Below, one piece after another: positions 9,239 through 20,635 of a DNA stretch of 64,000 nt. How positions within the stretch are numbered: position 1 is the first letter of the stretch; each line of letters starts with the position of its first letter. The stretch is from Azolla caroliniana (lineage: Eukaryota > Polypodiophyta): positions 18,848,001 through 18,912,000 of the forward strand of contig JBHGNT010000001.1 of the NCBI GenBank assembly GCA_043228905.1, written 5' to 3'. Made by a program: the position numbers and the translations under genes. The notes under the pieces are model-generated. The model saw only the letters and a program-made list of their open reading frames with translations, did no database searches and had not been told where the DNA came from.

Positions 9239-12200
9239 ATGAACAAACAAATGGGAAGCTCGCTCCCTAGCGAAAAGCTAGACTGAAGCAACTATTCATC
9301 TTGGGAGTACAAGATGAATCAATACGTTGTCGGCCAAGGGTATTGGAGCTACATCAACGGCGCACAAGAAAACAAACCCGAAACCACGCACGCCAACTAC
9401 CCAATGTGGGAGCAAGGCGCGAGTCGGGTAATGTATTGCTTGGGAACATGTGTAAACGACCACCTGCTTAGCCACATTCGTGACGCCAAGACGCCCAAAG
9501 AGGTGTGGGAAAATCTCAAGAAGATTTTCGCCACGGACACATCCGCGCGCAAGCTTCAACTGCGGCAAGAGTTGAACAACATACGACAAAAAGAAATGTT
9601 CGTGACAGACTACACCGCCAAGATCAAGAGCATTTGCGACTCTCTTGGCTCCATCAACGTCAACATCGACGAGGACGAGATGGTGCAAGTATGCTTGGGC
9701 GGCCTCGCACAACGATTCAACCCGTTGAGAACGGCAATCTTGGCGAAAGATACCCCTCCCTCGTTCTTCAACCTCCAATCAATGCTATTGGTCGAAGAAA
9801 ACCACGTTCAACCAAAGACCAACACATCGGAAGGAAAAATGCTCTTCTCCGATATGGATGGTGCCCATAGACGAAGCGAGTCAGCTTCAATAAGGCGGCA
9901 ACTTACAAATTACGCCGCAAACGCGAAATACGCGGACTACGGCAGACTCTTCGTGATGAGGCATAGAGCGAACTCTATGATGGCCTCCGATCCCGGAAAC
10001 TCCGCAAGCACCTCCAACTCCGAACACGCGTGGTTCGTAGACTCCGGTGCCTCGCACCACATGACGTTGCACCAAGAGTGGTTTCGCAACTTGCGAACGC
10101 CGGATCGACCCGGCTACATAGAGACCGGAGACGACACTCCGCATCCCATTCAGCACATCGGCGATGTCCCATTCAGGAAAGAAGGCGAGCAAACTTGCAT
10201 CAAGAATGTCTTGCACGTGCCCACAATAACAAAGAATTTGGTCTCGGTCGGCCAAATCGTGGAGCAAGGCATGCAAGTCCGCTTCAACAATGAAGGTTGC
10301 TTCATCGAGAAAGACGGCCGACTCATAGCCAAGGGACGGAGAGACGGTCGCTTGTTCATCCTCAACTCAAACGAGGTAAAATCGGCCATGTACGCCAAAG
10401 GTCTCAAGACCGAGACAAACATCGGGTTGTGGCACAAGCGAATCAGCCACGTAAACCTCCAACGGCTTCGCGGAAGGCAATCAAAGGGAGTCGTAATCGG
10501 ACTTCCGGCCTTCAAATCGAAACTATTCGACCGAGTGTGCGAAGCATGCCAACTCGGCAAACAACATCGACTCCCATTCCCGAAGGAGAGCTCCGTGAGC
10601 AAAGGCCTCCTTGACATAATCCACTCGGACGTATGGGGACCGGCTCAAATGCCGACGCTCGGCGGATGTCGCTACTACGTCACCTTCATGGACGACCACT
10701 CACGCTACGCGTGGATATACCCGATGAAGAAGAAGAGCGAAGTGCTCTCCCACTTTCAAAGGATCAAAAGCCAAGTGGAGAAAGAAACCGGTCGGCACAT
10801 TCGATGCCTACGGTCGCTTGTTCATCCTCGACTCAAACGAGGTAAAATCGGCCATGTACGCCAAAGGTCTCAAGACCGAGACAAACATCGAGTTGTGGCA
10901 CAAGAGAATCGGCCACGTAAACCTCCAACGGCTTCGCGGAATGCAATCAAAGGGAGTCGTAATCGGACTTCCGGCCTTCGAATCGAAACGATTCGACCGA
11001 GTGTGCGAAGCATGCCAACTCGGCAAACAACATCGACTCCCATTCCCGAAGGAGAGGTCCGCGAGCAAAGGCCTCCTTGACATAATCCACTCGGACGTAT
11101 GGGGACCGGCTCAAATGCCGACGCTCGGCGGATGTCGCTACTACGTCACCTTCATGGACGACCACTCACGCTACGCGTGGATATACCCGATGAAGAAGAA
11201 GAGCGAAGTGCTCTCCCACTTTCAAAGGCTCAAAAGCCAAGTGGAGAAAGAAACCGGTCGGCACATTCGATGCCTACGATCGGACTGAGGAAAGGAGTAC
11301 TTCTCCGACGAGTTCACCTCCTACCTCCAAGGTGAAGGCATTCGTAGATAATTCTCATGCCGACACACTCCCCAACAAAACGGAGTAGCTGAGAGGAAGA
11401 ATCGGCAAATACTCGAGGTAGCACGCGCCATGATGCGTGAGAAGCACATGCCGAACTTCTATTGGGCGGAAGCAGCATCCACGGCCATCTATCTCATGAA
11501 TCGATGCACCACAAATAGCGTGCACGGCTTTACTCCATACGATATCTTCGTTGGAAGAAAGCCCATCCTCTCGCACCTCAAGGTGTTCGGAAGCATTGCG
11601 AATGTACGCATCCCGAATGAAAGTCGAGAGAAGCCCGACGCGAAGTCGGAAGAATGTATCCTCATAGGATACTTGTCCGCAAAAAAGGCGTACAAATGCT
11701 TCAACCCTTCGACCCGAGCGGTGCGGATAAGTCGCGACGTCGTTTTCGACGAATCGGCATCTTGGTATAAGCCCGATGCGACTCCATCCGACCCGATCGA
11801 GGAAGAGTTGAACGCCAGCTCGGACGACGAAACTCGGCCAAGTCCTCCACCAAAGGACAATCCAAGCTCTACCGAGCTAATTGGCCCACAAGAGCCTCCA
11901 CGCGATGAAAACATGTCACGGCCAAGTCCGACATCGGACAAAGGCAAAGGTAAGATGCCCGAATACGAAGTCGAGGTCCACCCCGACGACCGTGATTTGG
12001 ATGATTCAGCTCGCTAACTAGACAGTGAATTCAGTGTACCCATCATGAGGACACCCGGAGTAAAGAAGGCGCTCACATCGACAAACGAGAAACTACGCCA
12101 CTCATCACGAGCGAAGACCCAAGTCACTCGTTACGCCTACAACGAGTATATGGCCCATCACTATGCCCTCGCAATGAAGGTAGTGGCCGAGGATCCAAGC

Positions 12201-12353
12201 CTTCGACACAGGCTTGAGGGGGAGAATAAGCCACGCAATGCCGTGCAACAAAGCCGCGGAGAGCCGCGCAATGACGCGAAGAAAGCCGCACAATGCCGCG
12301 CAACAAAGCCGTGGAGAGCCGCCCAACGCCGCGAAGAAAGCCGCAAGCCACAC
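9239..12353 (+). pseudogene. C2 gag-protease-integrase (no RT, no RNase H)
   Basis: ATG at 9239 (MNKQMGSSLPSEKLD) precedes a TGA at 9284; the frame then runs on through gag (YLHIRDAK-type region near 9470, IDEDEMVQVCLGGLAQRF near 9680, SFFNLQSMLLVEENH). No CCHC knuckle is seen. Protease is AWFVDSGASHHMT (about 10030-10070), then LWHKRISHVNLQRL, EACQLGKQHRLPFP and integrase DVWGPAQM, FMDDHSRYAWIY. A 466-bp tandem duplication (10345-10810, 10811-11276) shifts the frame. Integrase continues through TPQQNGVAERKNR and VFGSIANVRIP to 12017, then a linker (12045-12170) ending YMAHHYALA. The tail at 12200-12353 is repetitive (NKPRNAVQQSRGEPRNDAKK) and matches no RT. Confidence 0.9.
10345..11276 (+). 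repeat. 466-bp tandem duplication inside C2 integrase
   Basis: 10345-10810 and 10811-11276 are almost identical, each starting CGGTCGCTTGTTCATCCTC and covering the pre-integrase and first part of the integrase core. Six bases (CGGTCG) at the join suggest slippage or microhomology repair. The period is not a multiple of three, so the second copy is in another frame. Confidence 0.95.
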
Positions 12354-12421
12354 TGATGCCGACGAAGCCGAAGGAAGCTAAACCGGACATTGGACGCCTC
12401 ACACTTGAGCTTGAGGGGGCG

Positions 12422-12862
12422 TGTTGAGATATCAAGCTCAACTAGTTTAATCTAGTTAGTCAACACATGTAACTTAGTAGTTACCTAGATCGAATCTAGT
12501 TAATGTGTTGACCTTAAGCCTTAAATAGGACCTTGTACTTAAGTGGGATATTCTAGATCCTCCACTCCTTAGTACATTTAATGTAGGACTTACACGTAAG
12601 TACCTATATACAACCCATGTGCAGCTTTGCACATGGGTTGTATATATACCTCATTGTGGGTATTTTTGTAGTTGATGACACTTTTCAATATAGTCAATCA
12701 TCCCCCATTTATCTTTGTGTTCAAGTGTAACTTCCTCTCTCTCTCTCTCTCTCTCTTCCCCTCACACACTCTCACGTGCATATCATACTAATCTTCCGCT
12801 GCTTAACGTAACCATATAATTAGTCTCTAATTAACCCTAGTTAATTACCTAATTACTTAACA
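12422..12862 (+). repeat. C2 3' LTR (441 bp)
   Basis: Partner of 8616-9062, differing at roughly ten sites and one small indel near 12605, with (CT)n at about 12735-12755. Confidence 0.95.
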
Positions 12863-12867
12863 GCCGA

Positions 12868-14133
12868 AAAGTTGAGATTTTCCGGAGCCGAATCGGAGAC
12901 ACATATTCGAAGTGCCCTTCAAGTACCGGAGTATCCATTTGACCGCATTCCAGTGCTCCTTGCCGGGATTGCTCATGAACCGGCTCACCACGCCGACTGC
13001 GTATCCAATATCTGGTCGAGTACACACCATTGCGTACATTAAGCTCCCGACAACAGAGGCATATGGACCCTTCATCATATCCGCCTTCTCTGCTTTCGTC
13101 TTTGGGCTTTGCTTATCGGATAACCTGCAGTTTGCCGGAAGTGTTGATCCGACAGGTTTTGCATCTGACATGTTGAACCGCTTAAGCACCTTTGTCACGT
13201 ACTTCTCCTGTGACAGCCACAATTGCTTCATTGACCGGTCTTGGATAATATGCATCCCCAACATCTGTCTTGCCGGACCCAAGTCTTTCATTGAGAAGGT
13301 CTGGTTGAGAGCCGTCTTCAGCTTCCGTATTTTGGCTTGTTACCGTCCAACGATCAACATGTCGTCCACGTACAGAAGGAGTATCAGCAAGTCACCTCCT
13401 TCGAACTTCTTCACAAACACGCAGTGATCAGCCTGCGTCTCGTGGTACCCTTGATCGGTCATGAAGGAATCGAACTTCTGGTACCATTGTCGGGGGACCT
13501 GCTTCAACCCGTAGAGGCTCTTCTTCAACCGGCAAACCAGGTGCTCCTTCCCTTTCTCCACGAATCCTTCCGGTTGCTGCATGTAGATCTCCTCTTCGAG
13601 GTCACCGTGACGGAAGGTCGTCTTCATGTCCAGCTGCTCTACCTTGAGGTCCATGCTTGCCGCTATACTCAGCACCGTCTGGATGGAGGTCATCTTTACT
13701 ACCGGGGCAAATATCTCGTCGAAGTCCACACCCTTCTTCTGCTGGAACCCATTCACCACGATCCTGGCTTTGTATCTTGGGGGGTTGCCGGCATCTCCTG
13801 GTTTTAACTTGTACACCCACTTGTTTCGGAGTGCCTGCTTTCCTTTCGGCAACTCCACCAATTCGTACGTATGGTTCTCGTGAAGGGAATCCATCTCATC
13901 TTGCATGGCACTTAACCATTTGCGGCTGTGGGTGTCATCCTTCGCTTCTTCGAAGCTTTCTGGCTCCCCCTCATTGGTTAGCAGCACATGCTTTGCATCC
14001 GGAAATCTCCGGGGGGCCCTTCTCTCTCTGAGAGGATATCTCCGTCTTTGGGCTTCGGTAACCGGCTCCTCCATTTGCTCTTCATCCGAATCCGATTCGG
14101 GGTCTTGGCCGGTTCCGGTTTCAACTTCCTCTA
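12868..14133 (-). pseudogene. H pol, RT domain
   Basis: The minus strand carries the acidic integrase-RT linker (ETGTGQDPESDSDEEQM, about 14110) and RRRYPLRERRAPRRFPDA. RT follows: WLSAMQDEMDSL, NKWVYKLK, VDFDEIFAPVVKMTSI, LDMKTTFRHGDLEEEIYM, SLYGLKQVPRQWY and catalytic LLYVDDML (about 13370), ending LKGTSNMCLRFGSG at 12880. It is flanked by C3 on the right (TSD CTCTA) and C2 on the left. A frameshift near 13330 splits RT. It keeps Gln codons where C1 has stops, so it is a useful reference for decay. Confidence 0.92.
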
Positions 14134-14547
14134 TGAAAAGACTGACGTGCGGAAGCAATATAGGAAAACCGAACAAAAGAAAACGCAGGTTTAATGGAAA
14201 GCTTAGGTCTTCATAGTAGGCCCAGGAGAGACAGAGAGAGAGTAACACAAGAACTTAAATTCAAAAAATAATACTCAATCTGTACATAGGATGTGCTCAG
14301 TGAGCACTTTTATACAAGCCCTGACAATGGGCTGACACAAGTACTGACAATACTTGACTGCTCATAAATGAGCCTCGACACTTACTCCCAAAACTATTCC
14401 TTACGAGGAATATCTTTCTAACGGCCTTTTGGTCTATGCACCGATACGGCCTTTCTACGCACCGGTCTGCGTACCAGTTTTATGCACCCAGTCTACGCAC
14501 TGGTTATGCATCGTATTACGCACAAATGTTGAGCTTGTCTCTCAACA
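14134..14547 (-). repeat. C3 3' LTR (414 bp)
   Basis: TGAAAAGACTG to CTCTCAACA on plus. On the minus strand it begins TGTTGAGAGACAAGCTCAAC (terminal hairpin) and has a sense (CT)n tract (plus GA run near 14235). Confidence 0.94.
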
Positions 14548-14577
14548 CTCCCCCTCAAGCTCAACTTGAGGTTCCGC

Positions 14578-15123
14578 CTACTCTGCCGGACCTACGCTCC
14601 GGCTTCTCCTAGCTCCACGCCTCGCTCGCGCTCCTCGACCTGTTCGACTCTGCGCGCTTCGACCCTTCTGGTCGACTTGTCTACTCCCACGGCCCTTCAC
14701 AGATCCCTTGCTGTCGCGGTGTTGGCGCTTCTCCTGCTGCCTTCTTTTCCGCTTGGCCCTCAGTTGATTCAGAGTATCTGAATCAAACATCTGAACCAAT
14801 TTGGCTACCTCCGATCGGTTTTCGCTCTCGTCCGAGCTCTCATCCGAGTTGGCTATCTCCAACTGGTCTCCGGTCTTCTCGCTCTTGATGGCGTCATCTC
14901 CCCCATGCCTGGTTGGCTTTGGCTCTTTCTTTCGGCTACTCCCCTTGTGTCCGCTTTCGGACTCTTCCGCGGATCCGCTCTCAGCTTCTTCAGCCGATCC
15001 GAGGTCTTTTTCACTCCTTTCCTGCTCCCTTTCGTGGTCATCTGGGACGTTTCTCCCCCTCAAGTTCGGCACGTCGAAGTGACGCAACCCAAGAGCACCC
15101 GAAAATTGCCGCAACTTGTCCAA
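14578..15123 (-). CDS. C3 RNase H C-terminal charged extension
   Basis: Open frame of 181 codons on the minus strand beginning within the conserved copia C-terminus (DKLRQFSGALGLRH). It continues into acidic repeats (GSAEEAESGSAEESESG), a Lys-rich segment (SSRKKEPKP), an acidic Ser-rich stretch (NSDESSDESENRSE) and a very basic end (RAKRKRRQQEKRQ, GRGARARRGARRSRS), stopping just before the polypurine tract. Part of it is conserved in C4 (60223-60375). Function unknown; the basic tail could bind nucleic acid or act as a nuclear signal (inference). Confidence 0.7.
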   Translation of the reverse strand: MDKLRQFSGALGLRHFDVPNLRGRNVPDDHEREQERSEKDLGSAEEAESGSAEESESGHKGSSRKKEPKPTRHGGDDAIKSEKTGDQLEIANSDESSDESENRSEVAKLVQMFDSDTLNQLRAKRKRRQQEKRQHRDSKGSVKGRGSRQVDQKGRSAQSRTGRGARARRGARRSRSVGPAE

Positions 15124-17830
15124 ACCAAGAGGCTTGGTGAAGATGTCGGCGGTCTGCCGATCCGTCGGAACATATTGAGGTTCGACTTCACCAGAAAGGA
15201 CACGCTCTCAGACAAAATGGTAGTGCACCTCAATGTGCTTGGTCCGTGCGTGGAAGACGGGGTTCTTCGCGATTTGGATGCTGCTGAGGTTGTCGCAGTA
15301 GATCGTCGTTGGATCGGATACCTCCTCCTGCAGATCCTTAAGTAGCTGCTTCAACCAAATGGCTTCGCATGTTGCGACAACCGCTCCTCTATACTCGACT
15401 TCGGTGCTCGACAGGGCAACTGTCGGCTGCTTCTTGCTACTCCACGCTATCGCGGCACTCCCAAGAGAGAACACATGTCCGGACGTGGATCGGCGATTGG
15501 CGACATTGCCGGCCCAGTCAGCATCAGTGTAGCCGACCAACTGCGGGGCTGTATTGGTCCTTAGTGCCACTTACGTACTGCAGTACGCGTTGCGCACACT
15601 GAAGGTGCTCCTCGGTAGGTTGCACCATGAATTGACTGATCACCCTGACCGGATAACTGAGATCAGGTCGGGTGATGGTCAAGTAGATAAGGCTTCCAAC
15701 AACTTGTCGGAACCTTGTCGGATCGCAAACCTTGCCAGAATTGGGGCGAAGCTTGACAGTTTTGTCCAGAGGAGTCGAGACGAACTTACAGTCTGCCATC
15801 CCGAATTTGAAGAGCATATTCAACGCGTAATGACGTTGGCTGATTAGTATGCCTTCGGGGGTGCGGATCACTTCGATCCCGAGGAAGTAATGAAGGTCCC
15901 CCAGATCCTTCATGTCGAATGATGCCGCAAGCTAGAGCTTCACGCGGTTGATTTCTCCTAGGTCGGCGCCGGTGATGACCAAGTCATCAACATAGAGTAA
16001 AATACTGACCAGCCCGAGTCGACCTTTCCGAATGACCAATGAGGAGTCCGATTTTCACGTCGCAAAGCCCATCCGACGTAGCCGATGCGTGATTTTCGCA
16101 TTCCAGGCATGCGGGGCTTGCTTCAGTCCGTAACGGGACTTCTTCAATCGGCATATTGCCGACGTGTTCGGTCCGTAGTGAAATCCGGGGGGCTGAACCA
16201 TGTACACTTGGTCCTCAAGCTCACCTTGTAGGAATGCATTCTTTACATCCATCTGATGTAGATGCCACCCCTTGGCCGCGGCTACTGCGAGCAAAACACG
16301 GACTGTCGTCATCTTTGCGACCGGCGCGAACGTCTCATCGTAGTCGATGCCGTGTTTCTACGCGTAGCCTTTTGCCACTAACCGGGCCTTGTATCGGTTG
16401 ACCGAGCCGTCGGTGTTGTACTTAACTTTGTACACCCACCTACATCCGATCGGCTTCACACCCTTCGGTGCGTCAACCAGGTCCCATGTCTCGTTTTCTG
16501 CCAATGCGTGCATCTCTTCCTCCATCGCGGCGCGCCAATTCGCGTCCTTCGCCGCTTCTGCGTAGCTCTCCGGCTCACGCACCTCTGCTACGCGGGTCAT
16601 GTACGCATAGTGATGCGCCATGTACTCATTGTATCCGAACCGCACAACTGGGTTCTTTTAGCAGGTAGATCAGCGCAATCAGTCATTTGCCGATGTCGAG
16701 GCCTTCTCGGCTGACGCAGACTTCTCGGCTTTTGCATCCAACTTCCTCCTTTTCTCCTTCCGCACATGTACATACGCAATGCTACCGAAAACTCGTAAGT
16801 GTCGCAAGTTCGGCTTTGTTCCAAAGTATAGCTCGTGCGATGACACTTTTTCTCCGATCCGGTTTTGGATGTATACCGCGGTTCTTACTGCCTCGGCCGA
16901 ATAGAACTTGTGCAAGCTCTTCTCCTCCAGCATTGCGAGTGCAGCTTCAACAACTGACCAATTTTTTCTCTCGGCCACGCCGTTTTGCTCCGGCGTGTAT
17001 CTACAACTTAATTCGCACCGAATTCCCATCTGTTGTAGATAATCGTTGAATTGACCGGAAAAATATTCTTTTTCGCCATCCGACCGTAGGCACTTGATCT
17101 TTCTTCCAGTTTCCGTTTCCACGAACCCTTTGAGGTCCCGGAAACAGTCGAAGACTTTGCTTTTCCTCTCAATGAGGTAGATCCACGTGTGCCGCATGTA
17201 GTCGTCGATGAAGGAGACAAAATATCGGCTCCCGCCAAGACTAACGTTTTGTGCCGGCCCCCACACATCAGAGTGTATCAAGTCTAGCTTATTCCGGCTC
17301 CGATTACGCTCGTTTGGGAAAGGAAGTCGGTGTTGCTTCCCAAACTGGCAGGCTTCACAAATTTGTGCCTTCCGGCCACTAAATTTGGGCAATCCAAACA
17401 CCACTTGTTTCGATTGGAGGTCTTGAAGCCGCTGGTAGTTGACGTGGCCTATCCATTTGTGCCATAAGTCGATGTCCGACTCGACTTTTTGTCCCTTCGC
17501 GAACATTGCGGTGCCACCGTCAGTAGAGTTGAGGATAAACATCCTCCCATCTCTGCGTCCTTGCGCAATAATACAGCCTTCTTCCTCAATGAAGCACCCA
17601 AGATGCGTAAACCGAACCTGCATCCCCTGGACGACGATCTGCCCGACCGACACCAGATTCTTCGTGATGGTCGGGACGTGTAACACGTTCATAAGTTTCC
17701 CTTTCTGCCCGACATGGCTCAAGGGAACTTCACTGACATTCGCGATCAGATGCGGAGTGTCGTCTCCAATTGCGACTACTCCTGGTTGCGTCGGTTTCTC
17801 AAGGTATGAGAACCACTCCTTGTGGCACGT
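14578..17830 (-). pseudogene. C3 pol: integrase, RT, RNase H and C-terminal extension
   Basis: Reads leftward from the G1 junction. Protease tail and pre-integrase (LWHKWIGHVNYQRLQDLQ); integrase with DVWGPAQNVSLGGSRYF, FIDDYMRHTW and RYTPEQNGVAERKN (17854-16900); linker. RT follows: [20 protein letters not shown] near 16480, IDYDETFAPVAKMTTVR, MDVKNAFLQGELEDQVYMV, LLYVDDLVITGAD near 15980 and DLGDLHYFLGIEV. RNase [35 protein letters not shown] (15560-15210). After ADIFTKPL-type residues the frame runs on to 14578 as a charged tail of about 150 residues. Frameshifts occur near 16660 and 15560 and stops near 16357, 16055 and 15207. Confidence 0.9.
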
Positions 17831-18463
17831 TGTCGTGAAGAAAACCGTCCACAAGCGGAATCGGTGTACCGGAGCGTAGGAACCGACTCTTCATGCACGT
17901 GCGCCTTATGTTGTACATAGGAGATCCTAGGTAGATTCGGTAGGTAGGAAGTAAAGGGGAAACGACTCCTTCCTTGCCTATAAAAGGAGGGAGACGAGGA
18001 GGGGCGAAAGGGGATCGCGGAGAGTCGAGGACGAAGTGCTGTCGGATTAGGTGCGAAGGCTTCTCTCTCTCTCTCTCTGGTTCTAGACTCCATAGCTTCC
18101 ATCTGTGTAGGTTTCGGGAGGCTCGCGCTGCTCTGAGGAATGCCCGAGTGCTTCCGGAAGCACCTCCAACCTACTCCTTCCTTTCTGTGCGTTTACGAAC
18201 AGGTATCGGCATCTGTTCGCCGGCCTGTTCGGTTGTAACCGACTTCGTGCTTGTTGTCTGTCTTGTTTATATATGTTTCTACATACATTCGTGTCTCTCT
18301 GTGTCGCTGTCGCACTCGCGTCTCTGTGTCGAAGGGCTGTGTCCCTGTGAATCTACGCTCGCACCTTGTGGGTCACTTCCCCTCTCCTTTTCTCTCTTGC
18401 TCTTCGGTACAGGACCCCCGAGGTCCCGCGTCATTCCATGCATCCACGAGGGATACCTCGACA
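17831..18463 (+). repeat. G1 5' LTR (633 bp)
   Basis: TGTCGTGAAG to ACCTCGACA; TATA box TATAAAAG at 17979-17986 and a CT tract at 18061-18079. Confidence 0.95.
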
Positions 18464-18507
18464 TCTTTGGTGAACCCGACGTGAAGGAGGCGGCAGAAGA
18501 GCAGAAG

Positions 18508-20635
18508 ATGAAAGGGTCGGATCTTGCAGAGGCCATGGCTTCGGCCGTGGATCGGATATTGAGTGCACGCGAGGGCACCGGCGCCCTCGACAGAGCCATT
18601 GAGGCGGTCGTCGGTACGATCGGCCGGTTCAGCGGAAAGGATGCCACGAAGTATTTGGCGTCCTACGGGGCAGAAATGCTGATGCGGGACATTCCGGAAG
18701 AGAGGCGTCTTGCCGGGTTTCCTCGAGTGGCGATGCCAAGCATCCATGCGGAGGTGCTCGAGGTGCGGGCGGAGAGCCGTACTTGGGAGGAGTTCGAAGG
18801 CCGACTCCTAGAAAAATACGGGCTGGACGACGCGCTCCGGCTTTCAAAAAGGAACTTCATGGAATGGGTGGAGTTCCCCGGCAAGGGAAGAAACGCGACG
18901 ACACTTCTCCGGGAGTTCGAAGAACGCTTTGCGCGCCTTTCGGCGCTTGACCGAACCGTTCTGGATACGAGCCGGGTCCTACTGTTCGTCAAGTCGGTGG
19001 ACGAGCGGGACCGGGACCAAGTCGGCTCCTTGCTGGAAACCGAGGACGGGCTGACAACCGACTGGGCTGCGGTTAAGAGAGTCTGTGGCCGTTTCGATAA
19101 ACGGCGAGAATGGGCTGACAACGGGGTGGCCGGTGCGGGCTCTGTCACAGCAAGGAGGCTTGAACCGGCACCGCAAGTGCGAAGGGAAGAAACCCGCGAA
19201 TGGCTCGAAACCGGTCCGGCTTCGACCGGCATGGTCAATGGCTCGTCCGGAGGAGCAGCGCTGGAGGAATTGATGCGGGCGATAAAGGATCTCCAGATCG
19301 CCCAGACTCGAAGGGAAGGCGGCGAACCGGCTTGTGACCGACGGCCGGCAGCGGGGAACAGGTGCATGTGGTGCGACGAGGTCGGCCACATTCGGAAGGA
19401 CTGCGGCGATTTCGCAGAAGCGTTGAGGAACCGGGTGGTGTACCTGTGGGAAGGCCGGGTGCAGGCCGGCGACACCAGGAGGGCCCTGAACCGAAACGAC
19501 GGACGAGGAGGTATGAAGAGACTGATGGAAGAGGCAGCGGCCCGACACGTGGAAGCCATCCACTACTCGGCGTCGGGCGGCATTCGGGTCGGGTGCAGCG
19601 AGGCCCGAAAGGAGGGCAAAGACGGATTCTGGGCGGTAATGCTGGAAGGTCTTGCCGGTGCACGGCTAAGGAAAGATGAAACGGACCGCGTTGAGAGACG
19701 GGTCCGGGAAATAACCGGGTGGAGCGATCCGATCGAGGAGAAGACGGGCTTCGTAGAAGCCGCCTGCCGGAACTACGAGGCTCTGGTAGAAGACAAGCGA
19801 GTGGGGAAAGCCGGAGCGGCCGGGCCTTCACAACGGTACGAGACCCGATTCGGGCAACGACGGAACGATGCCGGCGGGTCCAGCTCGCAAGATAACCCCA
19901 GGAAGGGCGGATACCGACTGGGGACAGAAATAGAAAGGACTACGGACCTACGGAAGGTCCTAGAGGAACGGATCCTCGACAGCAAAGTGGAGTTGTCATT
20001 GCGAGAGGTGCTAGGGATCGCCAAGAAGGAGTTCCACGACTCCATTGTAGACTTGGTGAAACGGAAGAGGCTGTCGACGGAGACGGATCCGGAAAGACCG
20101 GTAGAGGTGCGGACGACGCACATCGACGACTCGGCGCTGGCAGATGAGTGGGCGGAGAGCCACTATTCGAGGCCACACTGGGCCCGAGCGACCACGTAGA
20201 CCCCGATAAAGATCGGAGATGTTCAGGAACCAGTGGTGGCGTTGGTGGACCACGATTCGGAAATAAACCTGATGTCCATGGACTTCTATAAGAAGGGGAA
20301 GTGGCCGATCAACACCAACGCCACCGAGGAAGATACGGGCGGCGACGCGCGCCACCGAGGAACTGCATGGGGCCTGCCCGAACATGCGAGTCAAGATCAG
20401 CAACGTCGAGATTGACCAGCACTTCTTCGTACAGGAGACGTCCTCGCACCCGGTCATATTAGGTGAACCATACATCACGGCGGCGCGGATGGACACCAAA
20501 GTGCTGGACAACGGGTCGGCCTACGCGAGGGTCAAAAGCCAGGACGGGCGCCATTCGGTCCAATTTCTGACGGTGCCGCCGAACCACGAGAGAAACCGCG
20601 AATCCCTCGGTGGCGAGAACCGGGAGGATTTTTAG
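18508..20635 (+). pseudogene. G1 gag-protease
   Basis: ATG at 18508 (MKGSDLAEAMASAVDRIL) follows the PBS by 30 nt. Gag core: GRFSGKDATKYLASYGAEM, RTWEEFEGRLLEKYGLDDAL, LREFEERFARLSALDR. One zinc knuckle CMWCDEVGHIRKDC lies at about 19363-19404. The protease is at about 20240 (ALVDHDSEINLMS), where G2 and T have DHGS, so the Gly next to the catalytic Asp is replaced by Asp. Breaks: TAG at 20197 and a frameshift near 20310 where a GWK-containing segment is lost. The frame ends GAT TTT TAG at 20633-20635. It would form the particle and process it, but protease is probably inactive. Confidence 0.9.
20624..20635 (+). other. Candidate -1 frameshift site, gag-pro to pol (G1)
   Basis: GAG GAT TTT TAG ends gag-protease. 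The -1 frame (TTT TTA GAG) is open from here into pol, encoding LERAAKAWGRDSPDTR before the first pol ATG at 20740. The same arrangement occurs in G2, T and G0. Confidence 0.6.

Larger units (their letters stand above)
8616..12862 (+). mobile_element. C2: copia element lacking RT and RNase H, inserted in H
   Basis: 4247 bp with LTRs at 8616-9062 and 12422-12862, exact TSD GCCGA (8611-8615; 12863-12867), PBS TGGTATCAGAGC at 9063-9074 immediately after the LTR, and polypurine tract CTTGAGGGGGCG before the 3' LTR. The interior encodes gag, protease and integrase, but coding jumps from the integrase-RT linker (YMAHHYA) to a short repetitive tail and the LTR. The ends needed in cis are intact, so mobilisation by a relative is likely. 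Confidence 0.93.

Noticed and set aside
17974-18507. N-terminal extension of G1 gag into the 5' LTR
   Set aside because: It runs through U5 and the PBS and is not shared with G2 or T starts; the ATG at 18508 is consistent across copies.
18629-20176. Minus-strand ORFs opposite G1 gag
   Set aside because: Shadows of the GC-rich sense frame; no motif of their own.
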